From NCBI GenBank assembly GCA_002337005.1, contig DDFD01000059.1:1-31166 (forward strand): DNA of 31,166 nucleotides. The letters are read 5' to 3'. The notes under the pieces are model-generated. The model had not been told where the DNA came from. It ran no database searches and saw only the letters and a list, made by a program, of their open reading frames with translations. This DNA comes from Flavobacteriales bacterium UBA1937. GTDB taxonomy: Bacteria; Bacteroidota; Bacteroidia; Flavobacteriales; Weeksellaceae. A program made the translations under genes and the position numbers. This document shows, in pieces, positions 15,767 to 22,082 of this stretch; positions within the stretch are counted from its first letter, which is position 1, and each line of letters opens with the position of its first letter.

Positions 15767-16819
15767 TTATTTTGAAACTATTATTTTAAATTTTGCAACT
15801 AAATTATGATCAAAAACAATATCTATGTAACTTAATTTTTCGTTATCTACCATAATTTCAAACGAATAATTGTTTTTTATTTTTTGATAATCAATGTATT
15901 TTTGTTTTTGTATTGATTTTTTATCTAGCTCTCTTTTTCCATTTACAGTTTTCCAAATACTAGGATTTTTGTAAATATTGGTGTTCACTTGTATTTTATC
16001 TACCAATTCATCATAAGTAAATTCAAATTTAATTTTTTCTCCTTTTTTAGCATTTACAATTCCAAATTCTGGCTTTGTAAATCTTAAATATGACATTTGA
16101 TAGGCTTCTATAAATGGTTGATTTTTATAATAATCTTTCGAAATTCCAGAATCATTTAACCAATTTTTATCTTTCGGGAAATGATTTCTAAAAAAATCTT
16201 TATTATTTGTAAGCCAATAATAATCATCTAATTTTTTCACAAAATCATCTAATTCTCCTTTTTCATTTTTTGTACAATAACCAGAAGCCCAAGTTAAATC
16301 TACATTATAATATTCATTGTCTATCTTAATAGAATTCCAGGCGTGGTCTAGAATTCCCATATTTCCAATTTGATTTGATGAGTTTTTAATGTATCCTTCT
16401 ATAATTGCACAATGTAAATTTGCAATATCACACATTCTTTTGAATAATTTAGAATAGCCATCGCAAACTGCTATTTTTTTGCTTAAAACTCTATCAATAA
16501 TCTCATTATCTATTTTTGTAAATTTCTCATTACAATCATCTTTTCCTTTGCATTTTACCTCAATTGGTTTTTTGTGTTTATTATAAGTTTTGTAATCATA
16601 GCTTATGTTATCTGCAATCCAAATAAAAATGACTCTGTATTTTTCTTTTTCCGTTTTACAATTTTGAGTTAAATTATTTACCAATTGAGGTAAATCATTT
16701 TTATATTTAATGGTTCTTGCTATAGAATCTATTTTTTTAAAGTTTTGATTTTCTTTGGTTTGAGCAAAGGAGACTCCAAAAACAAATGCAAAAATAAATA
16801 TGAAAGTTCTTTTAACCAT
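15767..16819 (-). CDS. Secreted transglutaminase-like (papain-fold) protein inserted between gldF and gldG
   Basis: The 350-aa product has a signal peptide (MVKRTFIFIFAFVFGVSFAQ). A transglutaminase-like core follows, with the triad C119 (KKIAVCDGYSK), H159 (LDHAWN) and D174 (YNVDLTW), plus the YRVIFIWIADNISYD lead-in typical of bacterial transglutaminase/protease-like domains. The C-terminal ~130 residues are beta-rich and Lys/Asn-rich. It is likely periplasmic or exported; activity could be cysteine protease-like or cross-linking. Its ATG overlaps the gldF stop (TAATG, 1 nt shared) and its stop is one base before gldG, so it sits inside the operon with coupling on both sides. Its composition appears more AT-rich than that of gldF and gldG. 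Confidence 0.85.
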   Translation of the reverse strand: MVKRTFIFIFAFVFGVSFAQTKENQNFKKIDSIARTIKYKNDLPQLVNNLTQNCKTEKEKYRVIFIWIADNISYDYKTYNKHKKPIEVKCKGKDDCNEKFTKIDNEIIDRVLSKKIAVCDGYSKLFKRMCDIANLHCAIIEGYIKNSSNQIGNMGILDHAWNSIKIDNEYYNVDLTWASGYCTKNEKGELDDFVKKLDDYYWLTNNKDFFRNHFPKDKNWLNDSGISKDYYKNQPFIEAYQMSYLRFTKPEFGIVNAKKGEKIKFEFTYDELVDKIQVNTNIYKNPSIWKTVNGKRELDKKSIQKQKYIDYQKIKNNYSFEIMVDNEKLSYIDIVFDHNLVAKFKIIVSK

Positions 16820-17547
16820 TACTTCTTCTTTTCCACAAAAATTTTAGCCAAGAACAAACTCACACCAATCACAAAAAGAAAGTAAAACACATCTTGTGTA
16901 TCAATGAGCCCTCGTGTAAATGCCATAAAATGATAGTAAAATCCAAGGTTTTGTAGCAAATAATCTGCACCTCCTAATAATTTGAAATTCGCCAATTGTT
17001 CTATCCCAAAATACAATATAAAATTCAAGAAAACACCCAACAAATACGCCATAATTTGATTAGAAGAAAGCGAACTTGCCAAAATCCCAACCGCCGAAAA
17101 TGCAGCAATCAAAATTATAATTCCAAAATAACTTCCAAGAGTTGCCCCAAAATCTAAATTTCCTTCAGGAACGCCTAAAACATATATTGAATAAAGGTAA
17201 ACCAACGATGGCAATAAACATAAAATTCCTACCAAAAATACAGATAAAAATTTCCCTGAAACAATTTCGGAGATTTTGAGAGGTTGAGAAAAAAGCCATT
17301 GTAAAGTGCCATTTTGTTGTTCCTCTGCGAAGGATTTCATCGCCAATGCAGGAATAATGAATAAAAACAACCAAGGCGAAAGCGTGAAAAAGCTTTGCAA
17401 ACTGGCAGTTCCGATGTCAAGAAGATTAAAATCATTCTCGAAAAAAAATAAAAATAATGCGGAAACAAAAGAAAACGCTCCGATGATAATCCATGCGCTC
17501 CAATTCCCGAAATAACTCCAAAGTTCTTTTTTTAATATTGCAATCAT
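16819..17547 (-). CDS. gldF: Gliding-motility ABC transporter permease GldF
   Basis: This 242-aa integral membrane ABC-2-type permease has six hydrophobic segments and the cytoplasmic signature AMKSFAEEQQNGTLQWLFSQPLKISEIVSGKF between TM2 and TM3. It partners GldG and the ATPase GldA; gldA is not in the window. The ATG at 17547 starts MIAILKKELWSYFGNW, as expected for the family. hemJ lies 53 nt upstream in the same direction, separated by a palindromic repeat (17560-17592). The 3' end overlaps the next gene by one base. Confidence 0.93.
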   Translation of the reverse strand: MIAILKKELWSYFGNWSAWIIIGAFSFVSALFLFFFENDFNLLDIGTASLQSFFTLSPWLFLFIIPALAMKSFAEEQQNGTLQWLFSQPLKISEIVSGKFLSVFLVGILCLLPSLVYLYSIYVLGVPEGNLDFGATLGSYFGIIILIAAFSAVGILASSLSSNQIMAYLLGVFLNFILYFGIEQLANFKLLGGADYLLQNLGFYYHFMAFTRGLIDTQDVFYFLFVIGVSLFLAKIFVEKKK

Positions 17548-17559
17548 AATTTATTTATG

Positions 17560-17592
17560 GAAGATGGAAGACAAAATTTAACTTCCAGCTTC
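17560..17592. repeat. Short palindrome of GGAAG units between hemJ and gldF
   Basis: GAAGATGGAAG (17560-17570) pairs with CTTCCAGCTTC (17582-17592) with one mismatch and an 11-nt loop. It shares the GAAGTTGG/CCAACTTC motif with the tandem repeat on the other side of hemJ. It has no T run after the stem, so terminator function is not obvious. Confidence 0.5.
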
Positions 17593-17600
17593 TGACTTTC

Positions 17601-18143
17601 TTACTTTTTTTTATTCACTAATTTCACCGTCATCATAATGACAAACACTATAACGAAAAATCCTACAATTAATTGCCACCAATATTCTATGGTAAGTGCT
17701 TTCATAATTACAGTGAAAACCACTAAAAATAAAATAAAAGTCGCGATTTCATTAGCTTGTCTTAATTTAAGATTAGGTGTTTGTAATTCTTTGGTATTAA
17801 GCGATTTAATTTCTAAAATTTTCTTCCAAGACCAATAATGGTACATACCTAGACCTATCAAAAAGAAAAGTTTAAGCTGAAACCAACTCATTTCTAGTAA
17901 AGTAGGATTTAAAATAATCATCCAAATCCCGAAAATCGCCATCAAAACAGCTGCTGGTACTGTTATAATATTCCATAATCTTCTCGCCATAAAAACATAT
18001 TGCTCTCTCAGGATTTCTTTTTTTGGACTTTCGAAAGCATCTGTATCTTTATAATACACAAAAATTCTTACAAGGTAAAAAATCCCTGCAAAGTAGCTTA
18101 CCATAAAGATAATGTGTAATGCTTTTATAATTAAATAAGTCAT
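17601..18143 (-). CDS. hemJ: Protoporphyrinogen IX oxidase HemJ (CopD/UPF0093-type)
   Basis: This inner-membrane enzyme oxidises protoporphyrinogen IX to protoporphyrin IX in haem synthesis in bacteria lacking HemG/HemY. The 180 aa contain about five hydrophobic segments. The N-terminus KALHIIFMVSYFAGIFYLVR carries the conserved His10 and the Arg at 26, and MARRLWNIITVPA, WFQLKLFFLIGLGMYHY and LRQANEIATF correspond to the conserved blocks of the family. It ends in a Lys-rich tail. It is flanked on both sides by repeats built from GAAGTT-like units. The SAM-adenosyltransferase-like gene lies 67 nt upstream in the same direction. Confidence 0.88.
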   Translation of the reverse strand: MTYLIIKALHIIFMVSYFAGIFYLVRIFVYYKDTDAFESPKKEILREQYVFMARRLWNIITVPAAVLMAIFGIWMIILNPTLLEMSWFQLKLFFLIGLGMYHYWSWKKILEIKSLNTKELQTPNLKLRQANEIATFILFLVVFTVIMKALTIEYWWQLIVGFFVIVFVIMMTVKLVNKKK

Positions 18144-18167
18144 AGTAATTTATGATTTATGATTTTC

Positions 18168-18208
18168 AACTTCCAACTTCCAACTTCTAGCTTCTAACCT
18201 CTAACTTC
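18168..18208. repeat. Degenerate tandem heptamers (AACTTCC-like)
   Basis: Six consecutive approximately 7-nt units of the type AACTTCC/AACTTCT/AGCTTCT lie between hemJ and the SAM-hydrolase gene, preceded by a short TATGATTTATGATTT doubling. It looks like a simple interspersed repeat; similar units occur at 17560-17592. Confidence 0.6.
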
Positions 18209-18210
18209 CT

Positions 18211-19038
18211 TCACTCAAACTGTACATAAATTTTGTCTCCTACTTTTAAACCGAAAAGAGTATTGGCTCCATTTTTATTGGTGCCTTTGTAGATAGATAT
18301 TTCTAATAAATCTTGTTCGTTAAAAATAGCCGATGCTTTGCCATGATATTCGGTTTCTTTTTCCCAATCCGTCACAATGTCTGTATATTTTCTATGAATA
18401 TTTTTGAGTAAAATATTTCTGATGTTGATTTCGTGATTTTCAAAATTAATTGCCGTTTTTTCAAATAAACCTCTGGGAATGTTGGTTACACAATTGCCAA
18501 AATTGTCTATATACATTACTTCGCCAATCATAATTTTTTCGGCTTCATTAAAGTAAGGTTTTGGGAAGGTAATTTCTTTGTAATTTTTTATTTTTCTACC
18601 AATAAGTTCGGGTAAACCTCCATTACTAAGATGTGCCGCTACTGGAGAAAATATATCTACACTGGCAAACTTCACATTATCATCAAATCGGTTATTGATT
18701 GTAATTTCATAGATGGCTTCAGGTTTTACATCATAAAAAATAAGGCTCAGCAAACCATTATCTGCTGAAATGAAGTAATGTCCGTCTGCTTTTACTAATA
18801 TATTTTTTCGGTCTTTATGAAAAAAACTATCCACAGAAATAATATGAATACTTTCCTTGGGGAAATTTACATATGCATTTTTTACAATATATGCAGTCTG
18901 TAGCAGGTTGTATGCGTCAATTTGATGAGAGATGTCTATAATTCTGGCATCAGGATTTAGCTGTATGATATTGCCCTTAATTGCTGCAACTCTGTGGTCC
19001 ACCGTTCCATAATCTGAAGTTAAAGTAATTATTGGCAT
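18211..19038 (-). CDS. SAM hydroxide adenosyltransferase / chlorinase-fluorinase family protein (DUF62)
   Basis: This 275-aa cytoplasmic protein belongs to the family that hydrolyses S-adenosyl-methionine to adenosine and methionine, homologous to fluorinase and chlorinase. Visible features are the N-terminal TLTSDYGTVDHRVAAIKG (substrate Asp9), the DISHQIDAYNLLQTAYIV block, the central SADNGLLSLIF and FSPVAAHLSNG motifs, and the C-terminal domain with YIDNFGNCVTNI. Halogenating enzymes are rare and usually actinobacterial, so hydrolase activity is inferred. Its promoter overlaps that of the divergent phoH gene. Confidence 0.88.
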   Translation of the reverse strand: MPIITLTSDYGTVDHRVAAIKGNIIQLNPDARIIDISHQIDAYNLLQTAYIVKNAYVNFPKESIHIISVDSFFHKDRKNILVKADGHYFISADNGLLSLIFYDVKPEAIYEITINNRFDDNVKFASVDIFSPVAAHLSNGGLPELIGRKIKNYKEITFPKPYFNEAEKIMIGEVMYIDNFGNCVTNIPRGLFEKTAINFENHEINIRNILLKNIHRKYTDIVTDWEKETEYHGKASAIFNEQDLLEISIYKGTNKNGANTLFGLKVGDKIYVQFE

Positions 19039-19056
19039 TTTTTAATGAAATAAATG

Positions 19057-19087
19057 TTTGAAAAAACAAAGATATTGCTTATTTTTG
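19057..19087 (+). promoter_or_regulatory. Promoter of phoH
   Basis: TTTG (19057-19060), 19 bp, TATTTTTG (19080-19087): both elements are exact and ideally spaced, 30 nt before the TTG start codon. Confidence 0.75.
19067..19074 (-). promoter_or_regulatory. -7 box for the SAM hydroxide adenosyltransferase gene
   Basis: TATCTTTG on the minus strand is an exact consensus match 28 nt before the ATG. It lies inside the spacer of the divergent phoH promoter. No clear -33 element was found. Confidence 0.5.
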
Positions 19088-19117
19088 GTAAGATAAAATT
19101 TTTAAAAACAGAATATC

Positions 19118-20077
19118 TTGTACGAACTAACCTATGAAATTTCCGGCATTAATACCAAAACTTTTTATGGTGTTAACAATCAGTTTTTTAATCTGATAAA
19201 ATCTAGCTTTCCTACCCTTAAAATTACTGGTAGAGATCATTTTATTTTTGCAATGGGCAACCAAGAAACCTTAGATGTTTTTAAACAAAAATTAGATGAT
19301 GTAGTGAATTACATTTTTAAAAATAATTCTATAGAATTAAAGGAATTAGAAAGCATCTTAAAAATAAAAGATGAAGCCGAAAAACAATTGGTTTTTGACC
19401 AAGATATTATTGTAAAAGGAGTAAATGGTAAAATCATAAAAGCCAAAACCACCAATCTGAAGAAGTTGGTAAAAGAATCTGAAAAAAAAGATATGGTTTT
19501 TGCAATTGGGCCTGCTGGAACAGGTAAAACCTATACCAGTGTAGCTTTGGCAGTTCGTGCGCTTAGAGATAAAGAAGTCAAAAGGATTATTCTTACCAGA
19601 CCAGCGGTAGAAGCGGGCGAAAGCCTAGGTTTTTTGCCAGGTGATTTAAAGGAGAAACTAGATCCGTACTTACAACCATTGTATGATGCACTTAGGGATA
19701 TGATTCCTCACGAAAAACTAGAAGGTTTTATGGAAAAGAAAGTGATAGAAGTAGCACCTTTGGCTTTTATGCGTGGTAGAACATTAGATGAAGCCTTTGT
19801 AATTCTAGACGAAGCACAGAATACAACTCATTCTCAGATGAAAATGTTCCTTACCAGAATGGGAATGAATGCCAAATTTATTATTACAGGTGATCCTTCG
19901 CAGGTAGATCTGCCACCGAAAATGCATTCTGGACTGAAAGAAGCGATGCGCATCTTGAAAAACGTTCCGGAAATAGGTTTTGTACATCTTACAGAAGAAG
20001 ATGTGGTAAGGCATCCTGTGGTAAAGAAGATTATTTTGGCATACAATGCAGAAGAAAAAAGGCAAAGAGAAGAGTAG
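19118..20077 (+). CDS. phoH: PhoH-family P-loop ATPase
   Basis: This 319-aa cytoplasmic ATPase of the PhoH/PhoL type is associated with RNA metabolism and helicase-like activity. An N-terminal KH-like region (1-90) precedes the P-loop AIGPAGTGKT (K137). TRPAVEAGESLGFLPGDLKEK and the Walker B VILDEAQNTT follow, then sensor region ITGDPSQVDLP. The start is TTG at 19118: the family N-terminus (MYELTYEI) aligns there, and no ATG precedes it in frame after the promoter. Two DnaA-box-like 9-mers lie directly beyond the stop codon. Confidence 0.95.
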   Translation: MYELTYEISGINTKTFYGVNNQFFNLIKSSFPTLKITGRDHFIFAMGNQETLDVFKQKLDDVVNYIFKNNSIELKELESILKIKDEAEKQLVFDQDIIVKGVNGKIIKAKTTNLKKLVKESEKKDMVFAIGPAGTGKTYTSVALAVRALRDKEVKRIILTRPAVEAGESLGFLPGDLKEKLDPYLQPLYDALRDMIPHEKLEGFMEKKVIEVAPLAFMRGRTLDEAFVILDEAQNTTHSQMKMFLTRMGMNAKFIITGDPSQVDLPPKMHSGLKEAMRILKNVPEIGFVHLTEEDVVRHPVVKKIILAYNAEEKRQREE

Positions 20078-20094
20078 TTATCCACTTATTCACA
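20078..20094 (+). other. Pair of DnaA-box-like 9-mers
   Basis: TTATCCACT (20078-20086, one base off) overlaps TTATTCACA (20086-20094, exact match to TTATNCACA) by one base, in the same orientation and immediately after phoH. An AT-rich stretch follows. A chance occurrence of one box in this AT-rich DNA is quite likely; the adjacency of two is less so. Confidence 0.3.
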
Positions 20095-20146
20095 GTGAGT
20101 TATAAATAGCCTAAGTATTTAACATAAGATAATATATTGTCAATAA

Positions 20147-20178
20147 TTTGTGAGTATTGCTTCAAAGTTATACTTTTG
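20147..20178 (+). promoter_or_regulatory. Promoter of the first tandem outer-membrane gene
   Basis: TTTG (20147-20150), 20 bp, TACTTTTG (20171-20178). Both elements are exact, 32 nt before the ATG at 20210. Confidence 0.7.
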
Positions 20179-20209
20179 CCGCTCGAAATTTTATAAATTA
20201 ATAACAATT

Positions 20210-20722
20210 ATGAAAAAGCTATTTTTAGTAGGTGCATTAGCACTTTTCGGAGCTATGAATGCTCAAACTGCAAAATCTTCTAACGGAGCAACTGCAAAAG
20301 GAAAATGGGTGATAGAAGCTAATACAGGATCTTGGACTACAGCTGGTAATACATCTTTTAGTCTTACTTCAATAGATGGTAGCACTGTTTGGAATATTGG
20401 AGCAGAAGGCGGTTATTTTGTTGCAGATAAATTGGCGGTTAAAGTTGGTTTAGGTTATGGAGACTCTGACTTTAGCAAAGGTACATTTACATACAAACTA
20501 GGAGCTCAATACTATTTTAACGGAAATATTCCTGTAGGTGTTGATTTTACTGGAGCTAGTACAGATGGAGAAAGTGTAAATTATGTAGGATTAGAAGGTG
20601 GTTATGCTTGGTTTGTAGCTCCAAATATTGCAGTTACCCCTAAAGTAAGATATAATATTGCTACTAAAGATACTTATGAAAATGCCTTCCAAGGATTAGT
20701 TGGTTTTTCTTTATTTTTCTAG
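20210..20722 (+). CDS. Outer-membrane beta-barrel protein (tandem copy 1)
   Basis: The 170-aa product has a signal peptide (MKKLFLVGALALFGA, cleavage near MNAQ) followed by alternating amphipathic strands with Gly/Tyr/aromatic residues, ending GLVGFSLFF with the terminal Phe that suits outer-membrane insertion. It fits an 8-strand barrel of the OMP_b-brl type; the cargo or role is unknown. The frame is open from 20150, but the promoter lies across that start and the signal peptide begins at 20210. It has its own promoter and a strong terminator, and is the first of three tandem genes that share nearly the same signal peptide while mature parts differ. Confidence 0.82.
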   Translation: MKKLFLVGALALFGAMNAQTAKSSNGATAKGKWVIEANTGSWTTAGNTSFSLTSIDGSTVWNIGAEGGYFVADKLAVKVGLGYGDSDFSKGTFTYKLGAQYYFNGNIPVGVDFTGASTDGESVNYVGLEGGYAWFVAPNIAVTPKVRYNIATKDTYENAFQGLVGFSLFF

Positions 20723-20752
20723 TGTAATATAGAGAATTAAAATTTAATTTAT

Positions 20753-20784
20753 GCCACTTTTAGAACTTCTAAAAGTGGCTTTTT
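20753..20784 (+). terminator. Rho-independent terminator after outer-membrane copy 1
   Basis: The near-perfect 12-13 bp hairpin GCCACTTTTAGAA / TTCTAAAAGTGGC with a minimal loop is followed by five T. Confidence 0.88.
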
Positions 20785-20791
20785 AGTTTAT

Positions 20792-20822
20792 TTTGCTTTA
20801 TTGGAAAAAAATATTACATTAG
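20792..20822 (+). promoter_or_regulatory. Promoter of the second tandem outer-membrane gene
   Basis: TTTG (20792-20795), 19 bp, TACATTAG (20815-20822), one base off the -7 consensus, 32 nt before the ATG. It starts just behind the previous terminator. Confidence 0.5.
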
Positions 20823-20853
20823 CAAAAATTATTTAATCAAAACTAATTAAACA

Positions 20854-21360
20854 ATGAGAAAATTATTTCTAGTAGGAGCTTTGGCTCTTTTCGGTGCTGT
20901 AAATGCACAGCAAAATTCCGTTAAGTTTAATCCTTTAGCTGTTTTCGGTGGTTCTGATATGTTTACCTACGAAAGAGCAGTAGGTGAGCATTCTACTGTA
21001 GGTGCAGGAGTGGGCTTTTCTTCTTATAAAATTACAGATACTAAATATAGCTCTCTAGCTGGTTCTGTATTTTATAGATACTATTTTTCTGAAGTTCTTA
21101 AACGTTGGTACGCTTCAGGTGGTGTAAATTATTATTCTGGTAAATTTACTTACGATGATAGTAAAGATAATTACAGTTCTTTTGGAGTAAGTGCTAAAAT
21201 GGGTTACCAATGGGTTTGGGATAGTGGTTTTACGCTAGACTTAAACGGAGGCTTAGTATATAGAAGTTATAATTATGACAGTAGTAATGTAGATTCTAGT
21301 GTACTTAAAGCAAGTGGAATAGGTCCTGCATTTGGTTTTGGACTTGGATATACTTGGTAG
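20854..21360 (+). CDS. Outer-membrane beta-barrel protein (tandem copy 2)
   Basis: The 168-aa product has a signal peptide (MRKLFLVGALALFGA, cleavage near VNAQ). The mature sequence has short strands rich in Ser/Tyr/Gly (VFYRYYFSEVLKRWYASGG, MGYQWVWDSGFTLDLNGG) and ends in GFGLGYTW with a terminal aromatic residue, typical of small outer-membrane barrels. No substrate can be inferred. The mature part shows little obvious similarity to copies 1 and 3, so the shared signal peptide is the main link. Confidence 0.8.
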   Translation: MRKLFLVGALALFGAVNAQQNSVKFNPLAVFGGSDMFTYERAVGEHSTVGAGVGFSSYKITDTKYSSLAGSVFYRYYFSEVLKRWYASGGVNYYSGKFTYDDSKDNYSSFGVSAKMGYQWVWDSGFTLDLNGGLVYRSYNYDSSNVDSSVLKASGIGPAFGFGLGYTW

Positions 21361-21381
21361 ATTTATATCAAAATAAATTTG
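21354..21381 (+). promoter_or_regulatory. Promoter of the third tandem outer-membrane gene
   Basis: TTG (21354-21356, within the last codons of the preceding gene), 17 bp, TAAATTTG (21374-21381), exact. The predicted start near 21385-21388 puts the hairpin at 21399-21425 in this gene's leader. Confidence 0.6.
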
Positions 21382-21398
21382 CAAACATAACTAAGCAT

Positions 21399-21427
21399 AA
21401 GCCATTTTCTATAAAGGAATGGCTTTT
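21399..21427 (+). terminator. Hairpin: terminator of copy 2 or leader structure of copy 3
   Basis: AAGCCATT / AATGGCTT (8 perfect pairs, 11-nt loop) is followed by TTTTAATATTT. It ends about 13 nt before the ATG at 21440 and lies downstream of that gene's own promoter, so it may act on both transcripts. Confidence 0.55.
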
Positions 21428-21439
21428 AATATTTAAATT

Positions 21440-22024
21440 ATGAAAAAATTATTTTTAGCAAGTGCAATAGCTCTTTTTGGAGCTTTAAATGCTCAAGTAA
21501 ATATTGGTGCAAAAGGAGGTTTGTCTGTTACTACCTTATTTGCAGAATATCAAGGTACTAAAGGCGTAAGTGATTCTAAAATAGCTCCTTATTTTGGATT
21601 GACATTACAAACAAGTGTAAACGAAAAACTTAAATTTCAGGCTGAAGCATTGTACACCGTACTTGGAGGAAAAGATTCTGAAAACGGGGAAAGTGCAGAT
21701 TTTAAAATTCCTGAATTTATTATTCCAGTTTCACTAAAATATTATTCTACAGAAAAATTCTATTTGCAAGGAGGTCTTAATTTTGGTTTTATTTCTAATC
21801 CTAAAGTAAGTGTCAATTCAAGTATTATTTCAGGTTCTGGAGATGCTTCAAGTGCTTTTAAATCTTTAGATATGGGGTTATTGTTAGGCGCAGGTTTTCG
21901 TGTTGTTCCGAAGTTAGATTTAGATGCAAGATTTAATATAGGGTTTAATAATATCTCTGATGTAGATGGAATGGTAATGAGAAATAATTATTGGCAAATA
22001 GGACTTAATTATTGGTTTAAATAA
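21440..22024 (+). CDS. Porin-family outer-membrane beta-barrel protein (tandem copy 3)
   Basis: The 194-aa product has a signal peptide (MKKLFLASAIALFGA, cleavage near LNAQ). The mature part begins VNIGAKGGLSVTTL, the GxKGG first strand of the OMP_b-brl_2/PorT-like family, continues with paired strands (LKFQAEALYTVLGG, KFYLQGGLNFGF, MGLLLGAGFRVVPKLDLDARFNIG) and ends YWQIGLNYWFK. It is an outer-membrane barrel of unknown function, similar in type to the truncated gene at the left window edge. A bidirectional terminator separates it from the convergent ffh. Confidence 0.85.
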   Translation: MKKLFLASAIALFGALNAQVNIGAKGGLSVTTLFAEYQGTKGVSDSKIAPYFGLTLQTSVNEKLKFQAEALYTVLGGKDSENGESADFKIPEFIIPVSLKYYSTEKFYLQGGLNFGFISNPKVSVNSSIISGSGDASSAFKSLDMGLLLGAGFRVVPKLDLDARFNIGFNNISDVDGMVMRNNYWQIGLNYWFK

Positions 22025-22028
22025 AAAT

Positions 22029-22064
22029 AAAAAACGCTTCCAGAATATCTAGAAGCGTTTTTTA
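22029..22064. terminator. Bidirectional terminator between copy 3 and ffh
   Basis: The hairpin with arms AAAAAACGCTTC and GAAGCGTTTTTT (with an inner AGA/TCT pairing) gives T runs on both strands. It lies between two convergent stop codons. Confidence 0.88.
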
Positions 22065-22082
22065 TTGAATTTTCATTGAAAT

